Notes under the pieces: model-generated | Told to the model about the DNA's origin: nothing | The model's database searches: none | The model's input: the letters and a program-made list of their open reading frames with translations, nothing else | Part shown: piece by piece, positions 18,083-25,948 of the stretch | Layout: every line of letters starts with the position of its first letter | Position numbering within the stretch: the first letter of the stretch is position 1 | NCBI GenBank assembly: GCA_047638695.1 | Contig: JBLINY010000006.1 | Span: 1-64,000, forward strand | DNA from: JAHECQ01 sp047638695 | Lineage (GTDB): Bacteria > Actinomycetota > Acidimicrobiia > Acidimicrobiales > SZUA-35 | DNA: 64,000 nt | Reading direction: 5' to 3' | Translations under genes and position numbers: made by a program

Positions 18083-20284
18083 CTAGAGCAGGCCAAGGTC
18101 TCGGGCCATCTGGACGGCCGCCTTGCGGCCGTCCACACCAAGTTTGCGGTAGATGGCACTGCAATGGGTCTTGACGGTGTTCACCGACACGAAGAGCTCT
18201 GAGGAGATCTCGCGTTGGGACATCCTCGTTGGCAAATACCGCAGCACCGCTGTTTCCCGCTCCGTCAGCGCCTCGACCAGTTCCGTCGCCGGCAACTCAG
18301 TTGCATGGGCGATGCTGTGCCGGGACTCGACACGGGCGAGAAGACGGCCGACGATCCCCGGGTCTGCACTCTGGTCGACCATCGCCGTCGCCTCGACCAA
18401 CAGTGATTCTCCGTCGGTGTCACCGAACTCCAGCAACGTGTCGCCGCATACGGCGAGCACGTAGGCCAGCGCTAAGGCTCCGGGCGCCCGGCGAGCCAGT
18501 TCGACGGCATGCTTGGCACCGGCCAGTGCCTCTGGAGCGGCGGTAGCGGTGCTGGCCCGTATCGCATAGGCGGGAGCCATCCGCATGTACGAAGGCATGC
18601 TCAACTCGTCCGCTGTCTCAATTGCGGCGATGGCGGCGGCCCTGCCGATGGCCGCACCACAGTCGTCGAACTCGAGCACCGCTTGGTAGACGCAGCTCAG
18701 CAGGTGATTGGCCCGGGCGTCTTCTTCAATTGCTTTCTCGACCGCCAGTTCAAGCACTATCCGCGCCTCGGCGGCCTGTCCGGCCCAGACGAGCGTCCCG
18801 CCGACCACGACCGAAAGAACCGACGTGTTCGAACTGAGTTGGTCTGTAGCCGACATCTCGGCTGCGATGGCAAGCGCCGAGCCGACATCGCCGCGACCCA
18901 ACGAGATGTTCATCTTCAGCGGCGTTGTGATGATCGCATCGAAGTCATCAGGGACCAACTCAAGTGTTCTGTTCAACCATTTCTCCGACAACGAGTAGTG
19001 GCCATCGATGAATTCGACCCAGCCGTAACAGAGAGCGCACCACGCAACCTGGTGTGCGACGTCACCGAGCTGGTCCAGAATCCCGCGCAGCGTGCCGATC
19101 TGACCCTCGGTGATGAGCCGAGGGCCATAGCTATACATCAGACGAGCTGCGTCTCTCGGGCTTCCGGCCTCGAGGTGATGGGTGATCGCTTGACCAATGT
19201 CGCCCTGCGACTCGAACCATTCGGCCGCCCGACTATGAAGTTCGGGCAGCCGATCAGGGAACGCCCGCTGCGCCTCGAGACGAAGCAGGTCTCGGAAGAG
19301 ATGGTGATAGCGAAACCACTCGCCGGTCGAGTCCAGCCCAATCAGCAGCTGGTTGACGTCGGCGGTGCTACGCAACCACTCGCTACCCCCGGCCGTTGCG
19401 GTCACCGCATCAACGAGCGAACCATCGAACTGCTCCAGGATCGAAGTCTCCAGTAGCCGTTGACGGTGATCGGCACTGACCTGACGCAAGAACTCGTCGC
19501 TCAAGTAGTCGACAACAAGCTTGTCGTCGCCGTGAAACGCGGCAACGAACTCAGCCTGGTTCGTGGACCGGCCAAGCGAGATCCCTGCCAGCACGAGTCC
19601 GGCCGCCCAACCCTCGGTCCGCTCCCACAACAGCGCGAGAAGCTCCGGGTCGAGTGACTCCCCTGCCGAACCGAGCAGACCCGACGCCTCGCTGGAATCG
19701 AATTGGAGGTCGGAGGCCCGAATCTCGATCATGTGATTTCGGACCCTCAGCCGACCGAGCCGAAATGGTGGATCGACCCTGGTGGAGCAGACGATGGTGA
19801 TCGCCTCGGGGCAGAGATCGATCAGTCGCTCCATTCCCTCATGTACCGCAGCGTTCTCGATCAAGTGATAGTCGTCGATCACAACAATCAACGGCTCGGC
19901 AAGCGCTGACAATTCGTTCACCAACGCCGGGACAACGACGAACTCATCCCCGTTTGAGCCGACGACGGTTTGCCTCAATCTGCCGGCCATTTCGGGCTGG
20001 ACAAGCCCAAGTGCCGCAACGAGATACGTCCAGAACCGAGCTGGATCAGAATCGCTCGGCTCCAATTGCAACCAGGCGACAGCCTCAGATCGACCCGCCA
20101 GCCAGCCCGCCAACAGTGTCGACTTACCTGAACCGGCCGGGGCGCTAGCCAACACCAGCCGCAGCTGGGGCCCAATTCCCGCATCGAGTGCATCGTCCAA
20201 CCGAGAACGTTTCACCAACCGATCAGGCAGCGTCGGCGGGCGCAGTTTCGTGCCCGCCACGGTGCTGCCGTGCTCGTCCGTCAT
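18083..20284 (-). CDS. Large ATP-binding LuxR (LAL/MalT-type) transcriptional activator
   Basis: A 733-residue regulator. The N-terminal NTPase has Walker A in APAGSGKSTLLAGW and Walker B in PLIVVIDDYH. A helical-repeat sensor region fills the middle. The last 65 residues are a LuxR helix-turn-helix (LTERETAVLRYLPTRMSQRE, VSVNTVKTHCSAIYRKLGV). LAL proteins are activated by a small inducer plus ATP. The start ATG 20284 stands 59 bases from the 20-bp palindrome at 20343-20362, so autoregulation is likely. It ends eight bases past the convergent MMPL gene. Confidence 0.85.
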   Translation of the reverse strand: MTDEHGSTVAGTKLRPPTLPDRLVKRSRLDDALDAGIGPQLRLVLASAPAGSGKSTLLAGWLAGRSEAVAWLQLEPSDSDPARFWTYLVAALGLVQPEMAGRLRQTVVGSNGDEFVVVPALVNELSALAEPLIVVIDDYHLIENAAVHEGMERLIDLCPEAITIVCSTRVDPPFRLGRLRVRNHMIEIRASDLQFDSSEASGLLGSAGESLDPELLALLWERTEGWAAGLVLAGISLGRSTNQAEFVAAFHGDDKLVVDYLSDEFLRQVSADHRQRLLETSILEQFDGSLVDAVTATAGGSEWLRSTADVNQLLIGLDSTGEWFRYHHLFRDLLRLEAQRAFPDRLPELHSRAAEWFESQGDIGQAITHHLEAGSPRDAARLMYSYGPRLITEGQIGTLRGILDQLGDVAHQVAWCALCYGWVEFIDGHYSLSEKWLNRTLELVPDDFDAIITTPLKMNISLGRGDVGSALAIAAEMSATDQLSSNTSVLSVVVGGTLVWAGQAAEARIVLELAVEKAIEEDARANHLLSCVYQAVLEFDDCGAAIGRAAAIAAIETADELSMPSYMRMAPAYAIRASTATAAPEALAGAKHAVELARRAPGALALAYVLAVCGDTLLEFGDTDGESLLVEATAMVDQSADPGIVGRLLARVESRHSIAHATELPATELVEALTERETAVLRYLPTRMSQREISSELFVSVNTVKTHCSAIYRKLGVDGRKAAVQMARDLGLL

Positions 20285-20342
20285 TGAGTGACCCTACGAC
20301 GCTCGCGCCCCACCGCCTTGATTAGGGAGCACCGCGGTGACA

Positions 20343-20362
20343 GATCTCACCCGGGTGAGATC
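20343..20362. promoter_or_regulatory. 20-bp perfect palindrome, operator candidate (site 2)
   Basis: GATCTCACCCGGGTGAGATC lies in the divergent spacer between the LAL regulator (start 20284, minus) and the small ACT-like gene (start 20411, plus). Its central 18 bp are identical to site 1 at 15723-15740. Confidence 0.7.
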
Positions 20363-20410
20363 AGACGCTGGGCGATGCCAACTCACACTCCCAGGCGCCA
20401 TCGTGATGCC

Positions 20411-20752
20411 ATGTCCGAGCCCACCACCTTCCGAATCGTGCTCAGAGGCCGCGCCAGCCCCCGCCTGCTACGGCCGCTGATCGACGACTTCGCCATCAGT
20501 TACACGGTGAGCCACAACAGCGTGAGCCACGACACCGACCACGCGGTCGGCGATACAGCGGTCGGCGATACAGCGAGCTGCACGACCAGCCTGGTTGGCG
20601 AGATCCGGGACCCTTCGCACCTCCATGGCGTCTTGGCCCACCTCACCTCGGTGAACGCCGAGATCATCTCCGTTGCCCCTCAAAGCCCAGGAAGCACTGC
20701 CCCAATAAGCACTGACCCAATAAGCCCCGACCCGAAAAGCCCCATCCCATGA
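20411..20752 (+). CDS. Small ACT-like protein with repetitive tail
   Basis: A 113-residue protein. TFRIVLRGRASPRLLRPLID and SLVGEIRDPSHLHGVLAHLT followed by NAEIISVAP have the shape of the small single-ACT-like proteins common in Actinomycetota next to regulators and transporters; no function is established. Between the two halves is a His/Asp/Ser-rich insert built from short repeats, and the tail is a Ser/Pro/Asp repeat (ISTDPISPDP). Its stop overlaps the ATG of the PAP2 gene (ATGA at 20749-20752). The palindrome at 20343-20362 lies 48 bases upstream. Confidence 0.55.
   Translation: MSEPTTFRIVLRGRASPRLLRPLIDDFAISYTVSHNSVSHDTDHAVGDTAVGDTASCTTSLVGEIRDPSHLHGVLAHLTSVNAEIISVAPQSPGSTAPISTDPISPDPKSPIP
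20543..20572 (+). repeat. 15-bp direct repeat within the ACT-like gene
   Basis: Two perfect head-to-tail copies of GCGGTCGGCGATACA, in frame, encode a doubled AVGDT segment inside the gene. A simple slippage duplication. Confidence 0.7.
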
Positions 20753-22494
20753 CCCCGTCTCGACATTCCATGACCCTGTCCCGACGAAACTACTTCGACG
20801 GGCCAGCCAACCTGCTTCTGCTCGGAGCGCTCTGGTCGGGCTATGCGGCCGTCCGCAGCCTGACGGCAGACACGCAACAGTCAGCACTTCGAAACGCCAA
20901 CCGCCTCCTTGATGTCGAAGCCGCGGTGGGTATCAACATCGAGGCTGCCATGCAGTCTGCAATCCATTGGCCACAGGCATTCGTCGCCGCCAATGTCTAT
21001 TACTTGCTTCACTTCCCCATCACCCTGATCGTGATGGCCGTGGCGTTTCTTCGCAGCCGCCACACGGTGTTTCCTGTGCTGCGAAACTCGCTAATCGGAG
21101 CCACAGCGGTAGCCCTTGTCGTGCACCTGATCGTCCCAATGGCTCCGCCCAGAATGCTCGCCGGGTTCATCGATGCCACCCAGACCTACGGGCCGAACCC
21201 GTACGCATTGCCCGGCAGCAGAAGCACCAATCAGTTCGCGGCCATGCCATCAATGCACGTCGCCTGGGCCGCGCTCACCGGCTACGCGATCTGGCGTCTT
21301 TCAACGAACAAAGTTGTTCGACTCGTCGGGGCAGTTCACCCACTAATCACTGGGCTGGTCGTCATCGTTACCGGTCACCACTTCGTGGCCGATGCCATGA
21401 TCGGAGCGGCGCTCGCCTGCACCTTTCTGGCCGGCGCCTTTTTCACCGGCAGCTCTCTCACCGGCAGCGCGTTCCCCATCGCCCGGCCGAGATCCCCCGC
21501 GAGCACCGTGAGAGCGACTAAATCACTAGACCATTGGAAGAATCGGCTCAGAACCAAGGGCGACCTGGACGTAGTTCTGACCGGAGAGGTCCCACACCAT
21601 GGCGGTGTGCTGTACGAGGGCGTGGATGTCACGGAAGTAGCGCTGCATCGGATTGCGTTTGTAGATACCAGCCGCACCGGTGACTTGAACCAGCAGGTCA
21701 ACCGCTTGGGTGTAGAGGTTCGCCCCATAGGCGGAGTCGCGACGAAAGACAGCCCTTGTCTCCTGCGGCGGGACCTCTTGGGCGACGGCGATCGCCATCA
21801 TCTGCTCGCAGCGTCTTCGGTAGAGGATCTCAGCAGTATCGATAGCAGCGGCAGCCTCAGCGAACTTGATCTGGACCGGACTGAGTGTTCCGATCTGTTG
21901 GCCTGTGTACGTTCCAATGCGGTTCGTCAGAGACTCGCGAGCGTGAGCAAGCGCTCCCATGGCGCAACCAAGGCCGGGCGCGCCTGCGACATAGCCGAAC
22001 GCCGCAAACACCGGGAGTCGGTAGAGCGGACCGGGGTTCACCTCGGAGCCAGGGGTGGGGCTTCCTTGGGTATTGGTGATCAGCATTCCGCGATGCTCGG
22101 GTATTTCGACGTTGTCGACGACCACGTCCTTGCTACCAGAGCCCATGAGACCCGAAGCGTGCCAGGTATCGATCACGCGGTACTCGGACTTGTGCAACAA
22201 GACCTGCATGAACTGCGGAGGTTTGGAGTCTTTGTCGTCGTGGAGCATGCAAGCGATCGTGTTCCACTCGGCAAGATCGACTCCGCTGGCAAACGGCGTC
22301 GGGAAGTTACTGTTCAACAGGTAGCCGTCGCTGGTCTTGACCGCTTTGAGAGCGGGGAAAACATAGGCGGAGCACGCCAGCACATCGGGCGTGTGGATTG
22401 GTCCAGAACCCCAGATCTCGTCCTGGGCCTCCACCGACCACATTCCGATGTTCCAGTTCCGGCTCGAGAAGTTGCCCAGAATCCACGCCGTTGA
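20749..22494 (+). CDS. PAP2-superfamily membrane phosphatase, reading frame running on antisense
   Basis: Residues 1-250 are a PAP2/inositol-phosphorylceramide-synthase-like membrane protein: several hydrophobic segments, GSRSTNQFAAMPSMHVAWAA with the catalytic His, and TGHHFVADAMIGA with the second His. The first motif's Lys/Arg is probably in the GPNPYALPGSRS region. The frame then lacks a stop and continues for over 320 residues antisense to the flavin monooxygenase gene. Stops in both other frames fall at 21519-21529, so the natural end was probably near 21520 and has been lost by a frameshift. It begins inside the stop of the ACT-like gene. Confidence 0.6.
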   Translation: MTPSRHSMTLSRRNYFDGPANLLLLGALWSGYAAVRSLTADTQQSALRNANRLLDVEAAVGINIEAAMQSAIHWPQAFVAANVYYLLHFPITLIVMAVAFLRSRHTVFPVLRNSLIGATAVALVVHLIVPMAPPRMLAGFIDATQTYGPNPYALPGSRSTNQFAAMPSMHVAWAALTGYAIWRLSTNKVVRLVGAVHPLITGLVVIVTGHHFVADAMIGAALACTFLAGAFFTGSSLTGSAFPIARPRSPASTVRATKSLDHWKNRLRTKGDLDVVLTGEVPHHGGVLYEGVDVTEVALHRIAFVDTSRTGDLNQQVNRLGVEVRPIGGVATKDSPCLLRRDLLGDGDRHHLLAASSVEDLSSIDSSGSLSELDLDRTECSDLLACVRSNAVRQRLASVSKRSHGATKAGRACDIAERRKHRESVERTGVHLGARGGASLGIGDQHSAMLGYFDVVDDHVLATRAHETRSVPGIDHAVLGLVQQDLHELRRFGVFVVVEHASDRVPLGKIDSAGKRRREVTVQQVAVAGLDRFESGENIGGARQHIGRVDWSRTPDLVLGLHRPHSDVPVPAREVAQNPRR

Positions 22495-22755
22495 GGTGCA
22501 GGCCGCGCCGATGATGGGCAGGACGTCGACCAGGATGTCAAAGGGCATCTCGTAGCCACCGACACGACGAGGTTGGAGCATCCGGAACAACCCGGCGTCC
22601 ACCAATTCCTGCATCGAGTCATCAGGAATATTGCGAAGCTCTTCGGCCCGTTCGGCCCTCGCCGCTATGCCAGGGGCAAGGGCTCGGGCCCGATCGACCA
22701 ACACCTTCCGGGTCACGAGCTCGGCACCCGCCTCGGTCTCTTGCCCAACGCTCAT
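21526..22755 (-). CDS. Group D flavin-dependent monooxygenase (acyl-CoA-dehydrogenase fold, HsaA/HpaH-like)
   Basis: A 409-residue protein. FRMLQPRRVGGYEMPFDILVD and CTSTAWILGNFSSRNW are typical of the two-component aromatic monooxygenases (HsaA, HpaH), and GLMGSGSKDVVVDNVEIPE is the beta-domain motif shared with acyl-CoA dehydrogenases. No catalytic Glu base of the dehydrogenases is apparent. Such enzymes use reduced flavin from a partner reductase to hydroxylate phenols or steroids. GGGAGG precedes ATG 22755. The partner reductase is not next to it. Confidence 0.75.
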   Translation of the reverse strand: MSVGQETEAGAELVTRKVLVDRARALAPGIAARAERAEELRNIPDDSMQELVDAGLFRMLQPRRVGGYEMPFDILVDVLPIIGAACTSTAWILGNFSSRNWNIGMWSVEAQDEIWGSGPIHTPDVLACSAYVFPALKAVKTSDGYLLNSNFPTPFASGVDLAEWNTIACMLHDDKDSKPPQFMQVLLHKSEYRVIDTWHASGLMGSGSKDVVVDNVEIPEHRGMLITNTQGSPTPGSEVNPGPLYRLPVFAAFGYVAGAPGLGCAMGALAHARESLTNRIGTYTGQQIGTLSPVQIKFAEAAAAIDTAEILYRRRCEQMMAIAVAQEVPPQETRAVFRRDSAYGANLYTQAVDLLVQVTGAAGIYKRNPMQRYFRDIHALVQHTAMVWDLSGQNYVQVALGSEPILPMV

Positions 22756-22824
22756 GGCGTCCTCCCGATCATTAGCGGTCCTAGTAGGGACACAGCGAGC
22801 CTGACACGAGGGTTTCGGCGTTGA

Positions 22825-23564
22825 CTATTCCGTCGTGGATTCAGAATCGACTAACCGAAGGATGCTGCTGCGGCTGAAATCGGGAACGGGCCCAACTCCC
22901 ATCGCGGTGTACACCGACGGAGGGACCGAAATGTCTGCGAGATACAAGGCCCCGAGTTGACTGGCGTTGCGAAGACCAACCTTGGGAAGAGCCAGGGTCA
23001 TCGTGGCGTCAGCACTCACCGCTAAACCCGGGACCGAGCCGTCGGTGACGTTCACTCCCGACGGAGTGTCGAGGGAAACAATCGAGCCGCCGGCGTCACC
23101 TATCCCGCCGATGAGTTCGCCGATCCTGCCGCGAGGCGAACCTCTCAGGCTGTAGCCGATCAGGGCATCAATCACGACGTCGGCCCGACGAGGATCGGGC
23201 TCTACCGGCACACCCATGCGCTGGAGAATGCGGTATTGCTGGGCCGCGACCGACGACAGGGAGGCGGTTGTTTGACCCAGCGTCACGCGTACGTCAACAC
23301 CGTGATTGGCGAGGTGGCGTGCCGCCGCCAGCCCACCGCCACCAGCCCACCGCCCCCGTTTCCACCAGCTCCGGCAAGCACCGTCACATTGCTCGGGTTG
23401 AAGAGGTCGGTCACGAGCCGGGCCAGATTGCGACCAGCGTTCTCCATCATCTGGATCAACTCGATCCCGAGGTCTTCCACCATCACCCGATCGACCTCGA
23501 TCATCTGGCTGTGCGTCAGCGCTCCTACGTCACCAACGTCAACGACTGGATAGTGTGCAGTCAT
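22825..23564 (-). pseudogene. nnrE: NAD(P)H-hydrate epimerase (YjeF N-terminal type), frameshifted
   Basis: The enzyme repairs damaged NAD(P)H by epimerising its hydrate. The first frame, from ATG 23564, carries VDRVMVEDLGIELIQMMENAGRN and TVLAGAGGNGGGGLVA. The second, ending at 22825, carries VTLGQTTASLSS, DVVIDALIGYSLRG, VSLDTPSGVN and TLALPKVGL. The break is caused by a 14-bp tandem duplication (23328-23354). Removing one copy restores NGGGGLAAARHLANHGVDV and a continuous protein of about 240 residues. There is no C-terminal dehydratase domain. As it stands the gene is broken. Confidence 0.8.
23328..23354. repeat. 14-bp tandem duplication that breaks the epimerase gene
   Basis: CCAGCCCACCGCC occurs at 23328-23340 and again at 23342-23354, a period of 14, which is not a multiple of three. 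The copies fall exactly where the epimerase reading frame shifts. Confidence 0.85.
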
Positions 23565-23619
23565 AGCCCGTCAACCCTCTCTTCTTTCCCTATGCCTGTG
23601 CCTGTCTCCCGGCGGGTGG

Positions 23620-24138
23620 CTAGGCGAGACTGATTTCGACGGGGACCGGCCGCTTCAGCGTGTGACCAACAGGCGAGGTTCCGACCACGGTCTCATGAAG
23701 GGCGGCGACTGCTTCTGGTCCGGCGTCAGAGTCGAGACGCACCTGCACCCGGATGCCTTCGTAGCCGGCGTTGCCGGCCGAGTTCAGCCCGAGGAACGTT
23801 TGGAGATTCAGGTCGCCCTCAACGTCGATGGCCAAGCTTTTGATCTCAACTCCGGCCGCAGTGGCGTTGGCTGCGTACCCGACGGCGAGGCAATTGCCCA
23901 GAGCGCCGAGCAGCTGTTCCACCGGATTGGCTGCGGTATCGGTGCCACCGAGGCCGGCCGGCTCGTCGGAAGGAACGGCTGCGAACTCGCGCACGGTGGA
24001 GGATGAACGGAACCCGCCGTCCCAGGTAACACTGGCACGCCACACGGTCTCGGCGACCTCGGGGCTCTCTTGCACTTTGCCGGCCAGACCGGCCACAGCC
24101 TCGATGTTGACATCGTTCAACGACTTCGTTTCTGTCAC
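23620..24138 (-). CDS. OsmC-family protein
   Basis: A 172-residue OsmC/Ohr-fold protein. EQLLGALGNCLAVGYAANA holds the first redox Cys. The position of the second reactive Cys appears as Ser in VGTSPVGHTL, so the thiol-peroxidase pair may be incomplete. The start is GTG 24138 with a GGGAA-like site. It follows the broken epimerase gene in the same direction. A role in organic-peroxide or thiol-stress handling is the family expectation. Confidence 0.75.
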   Translation of the reverse strand: MTETKSLNDVNIEAVAGLAGKVQESPEVAETVWRASVTWDGGFRSSSTVREFAAVPSDEPAGLGGTDTAANPVEQLLGALGNCLAVGYAANATAAGVEIKSLAIDVEGDLNLQTFLGLNSAGNAGYEGIRVQVRLDSDAGPEAVAALHETVVGTSPVGHTLKRPVPVEISLA

Positions 24139-24193
24139 GACAATTCCCGTTTCTCGATAAAGCTGATTGGTTTTGTCGGGAATCGTATCTTCG

Positions 24194-24424
24194 TCATCGG
24201 CTCGTCGGCGCCAAACCGCCGAGAGAGTCGCTCAGTTCACTTGGGCTTGTGACCAACAAAGCGGCCGCCACCGAAGGTTCCTTCTTCGAAGGCATCCAAT
24301 TCCAGTCGGCCAATGCGTCGGTCGTTTCCGTTCCGCCAAACGACAGGAAATCGTCGCCGTACATCTGCTCGATGACATCGATTCCAATGGCGTTGTAATT
24401 GGCATGCACGTCGGCAGTTCCCAT
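24194..24424 (-). pseudogene. Possible N-terminal remnant of a methyltransferase gene
   Basis: From ATG 24424 the frame reads ADVHANYNAIGIDVIEQMYG then DDFLSFGGTETTDALADW, which resembles the N-terminal helix region of sarcosine/cobamide-type SAM methyltransferases just before motif I. After that the translation loses any family likeness and no motif I follows, so the rest of the gene seems to be missing. It fills the 318-base gap between OsmC and the LLM gene; nothing else is visible there. Confidence 0.3.
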
Positions 24425-24456
24425 AGCTCTTTGTATAACGCCCCGCCTGGCGGGTG

Positions 24457-25614
24457 TCAGCGGCCGAGGGCAGCCTGTTCAGCTTCATGCTTGGCCGTCA
24501 TCTGTTCAGCCGCCGAAACCCGCTTCGAAACCAACTCCGTTTGATTTTTGGTGACCCAATCGAATGATTCGGTGCGGTTCTTGTTGGCGCCATCGAAATG
24601 GGGCATCACGTAGCGGGCGTAGAGCTCGTACGAGCGCTGAGTCGCCGGCCAATCAGCCCAGTTTGTAGCCAGCAGAAGCAAGCACCCGAATTCACCCTGT
24701 TTGGCCTGGAGCTCTTCGATGCGCTCGATGGCATCGTCGGGGGTACCAACGACGGCAATCTTGTTCTCGACGATCCAGTCGGCAACGTCGGCTCCCACGG
24801 GCACGTGGAACCGGGGCTGGTTGTTGTTTATGTACGCCACGTATTCCTCGGCCCCGAAGCGGATGTCTTCGATGGCCTGCTCCCGGGTTTCAGCGATGTG
24901 CATGCCGACCACACAACGCAGGCCGCTGCGATCCATCTCGGCTCCCCGGTCCGCAGCAACCTGACAGGCCAGCTGCCAGTTCACATCCAGAGCGTCGAAC
25001 CCGGCCTGCACACCGGCGGCCACGCACAACATGCCCAGGTCGTAGCGGCCTGCCAATCGGCCACCCGAAGGAGTGACCGCGCTGGCGACGCAGACTTCGG
25101 GGTGTGGGTGACTGTAGGGACGCAGATGCGTCCGGGCCTCGCGCAGCGTGTACCAGTCAGTGGTCTCGGTGACGACTTCACCCCGGAACAGGCGCAGGAT
25201 CACGTCGAGCGACTCCTCCATTCGATCGCGGGTGACTTCGGGTTCGATCCCCATCATGAGAGCGTCCGAGGCCAGCAGGCCCGGCCCGACGCCCAACATC
25301 ACTCGACCTCGGGTCATGTGATCGAGCTGAAGCATCCGGTTCGCGACATTGAGAGGGTGGTGATACGGCAGCGACACTACGCCGGTGCCGAAGCGGATGT
25401 GCTTGGTGCGTTCCGCGGCAGCCGCGATGAAGATTTCGGGAGAATCGATGGTCTCCATACCGGCCGAGTGATGCTCGCCAATCCACACCTCGGCAAACCC
25501 CAGCTTGTCGAGCAAGACCATGAGCTCGAGATCACGCTCGAGAGTCAGCGTCGGGTTCTCGGCGACTGAATGAAACGGGGCAGCGAAAACACCATGGCGA
25601 AGCGGAACGGTCAT
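24457..25614 (-). CDS. LLM-class flavin-dependent oxidoreductase
   Basis: A 385-residue luciferase-like TIM-barrel enzyme. LDKLGFAEVWIGEHHSAGME, HIRFGTGVVSLPYHHPLNVA and RGRVMLGVGPGLL are the standard FMN/F420-binding segments. It most resembles the limonene/alkanal monooxygenase-like group. ATG 25614 stands 118 bases from the divergent dodecin gene. The spacer has a TetR-type operator-like dyad that could control both directions, which would link this flavin enzyme with the flavin-binding dodecins (inference). Confidence 0.8.
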   Translation of the reverse strand: MTVPLRHGVFAAPFHSVAENPTLTLERDLELMVLLDKLGFAEVWIGEHHSAGMETIDSPEIFIAAAAERTKHIRFGTGVVSLPYHHPLNVANRMLQLDHMTRGRVMLGVGPGLLASDALMMGIEPEVTRDRMEESLDVILRLFRGEVVTETTDWYTLREARTHLRPYSHPHPEVCVASAVTPSGGRLAGRYDLGMLCVAAGVQAGFDALDVNWQLACQVAADRGAEMDRSGLRCVVGMHIAETREQAIEDIRFGAEEYVAYINNNQPRFHVPVGADVADWIVENKIAVVGTPDDAIERIEELQAKQGEFGCLLLLATNWADWPATQRSYELYARYVMPHFDGANKNRTESFDWVTKNQTELVSKRVSAAEQMTAKHEAEQAALGR

Positions 25615-25673
25615 GCCGGAAAATCTAGATCGACATGACGGCGCGAGACGATCTTGAAGAGATCCCTTGCTTT

Positions 25674-25691
25674 ACTTAGCGAACGCTAACT
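25674..25691. promoter_or_regulatory. 18-bp dyad, TetR operator candidate (site 1)
   Basis: ACTTAGCGAACGCTAACT is an inverted repeat with one mismatch between arms. It lies between the LLM gene and the first dodecin gene, 42 bases upstream of the dodecin start. Its left half (ACTTAGCGAACG) recurs exactly, in the opposite direction, upstream of the TetR gene at 27011-27028. Confidence 0.6.
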
Positions 25692-25732
25692 AAGCTCCCT
25701 CAAACAAGACAACTCATCAACGGAGGTCAGCC

Positions 25733-25948
25733 GTGAACAGCGTGTACAACGTCGTCGAGCTCATTGGGACCAGCAGCAAGTCCTGGGAAGAAGCGGCCAC
25801 CGTCGCCGTGGAAGAGGCCTCCAAGACCCTTCGCGATCTCCGAGTTGCCGAGGTGATCCAACAAGACCTGGTTATCGAAGACGGAACGGTCACGATGTAT
25901 CGAACGAAAGTCCGACTTTCATTCAAACATGAGACGGACGACCTCTGA
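25733..25948 (+). CDS. Dodecin-family protein lacking the flavin-stacking Trp
   Basis: A 71-residue dodecin (VYNVVELIGTSSKSWEEAAT, then VEEASKTLRDLRVAEV and the DG turn). Dodecins form hollow 12-mers that store flavin between Trp residues. Here the usual Trp (position 38) is Val and the usual Gln (57) is Arg, so classical flavin stacking is unlikely. The start is GTG 25733, set by CGGAGG nine bases upstream. Its TGA overlaps the next ATG by one base (TGATG), so it is coupled with the dodecin-Usp fusion. Confidence 0.85.
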   Translation: MNSVYNVVELIGTSSKSWEEAATVAVEEASKTLRDLRVAEVIQQDLVIEDGTVTMYRTKVRLSFKHETDDL

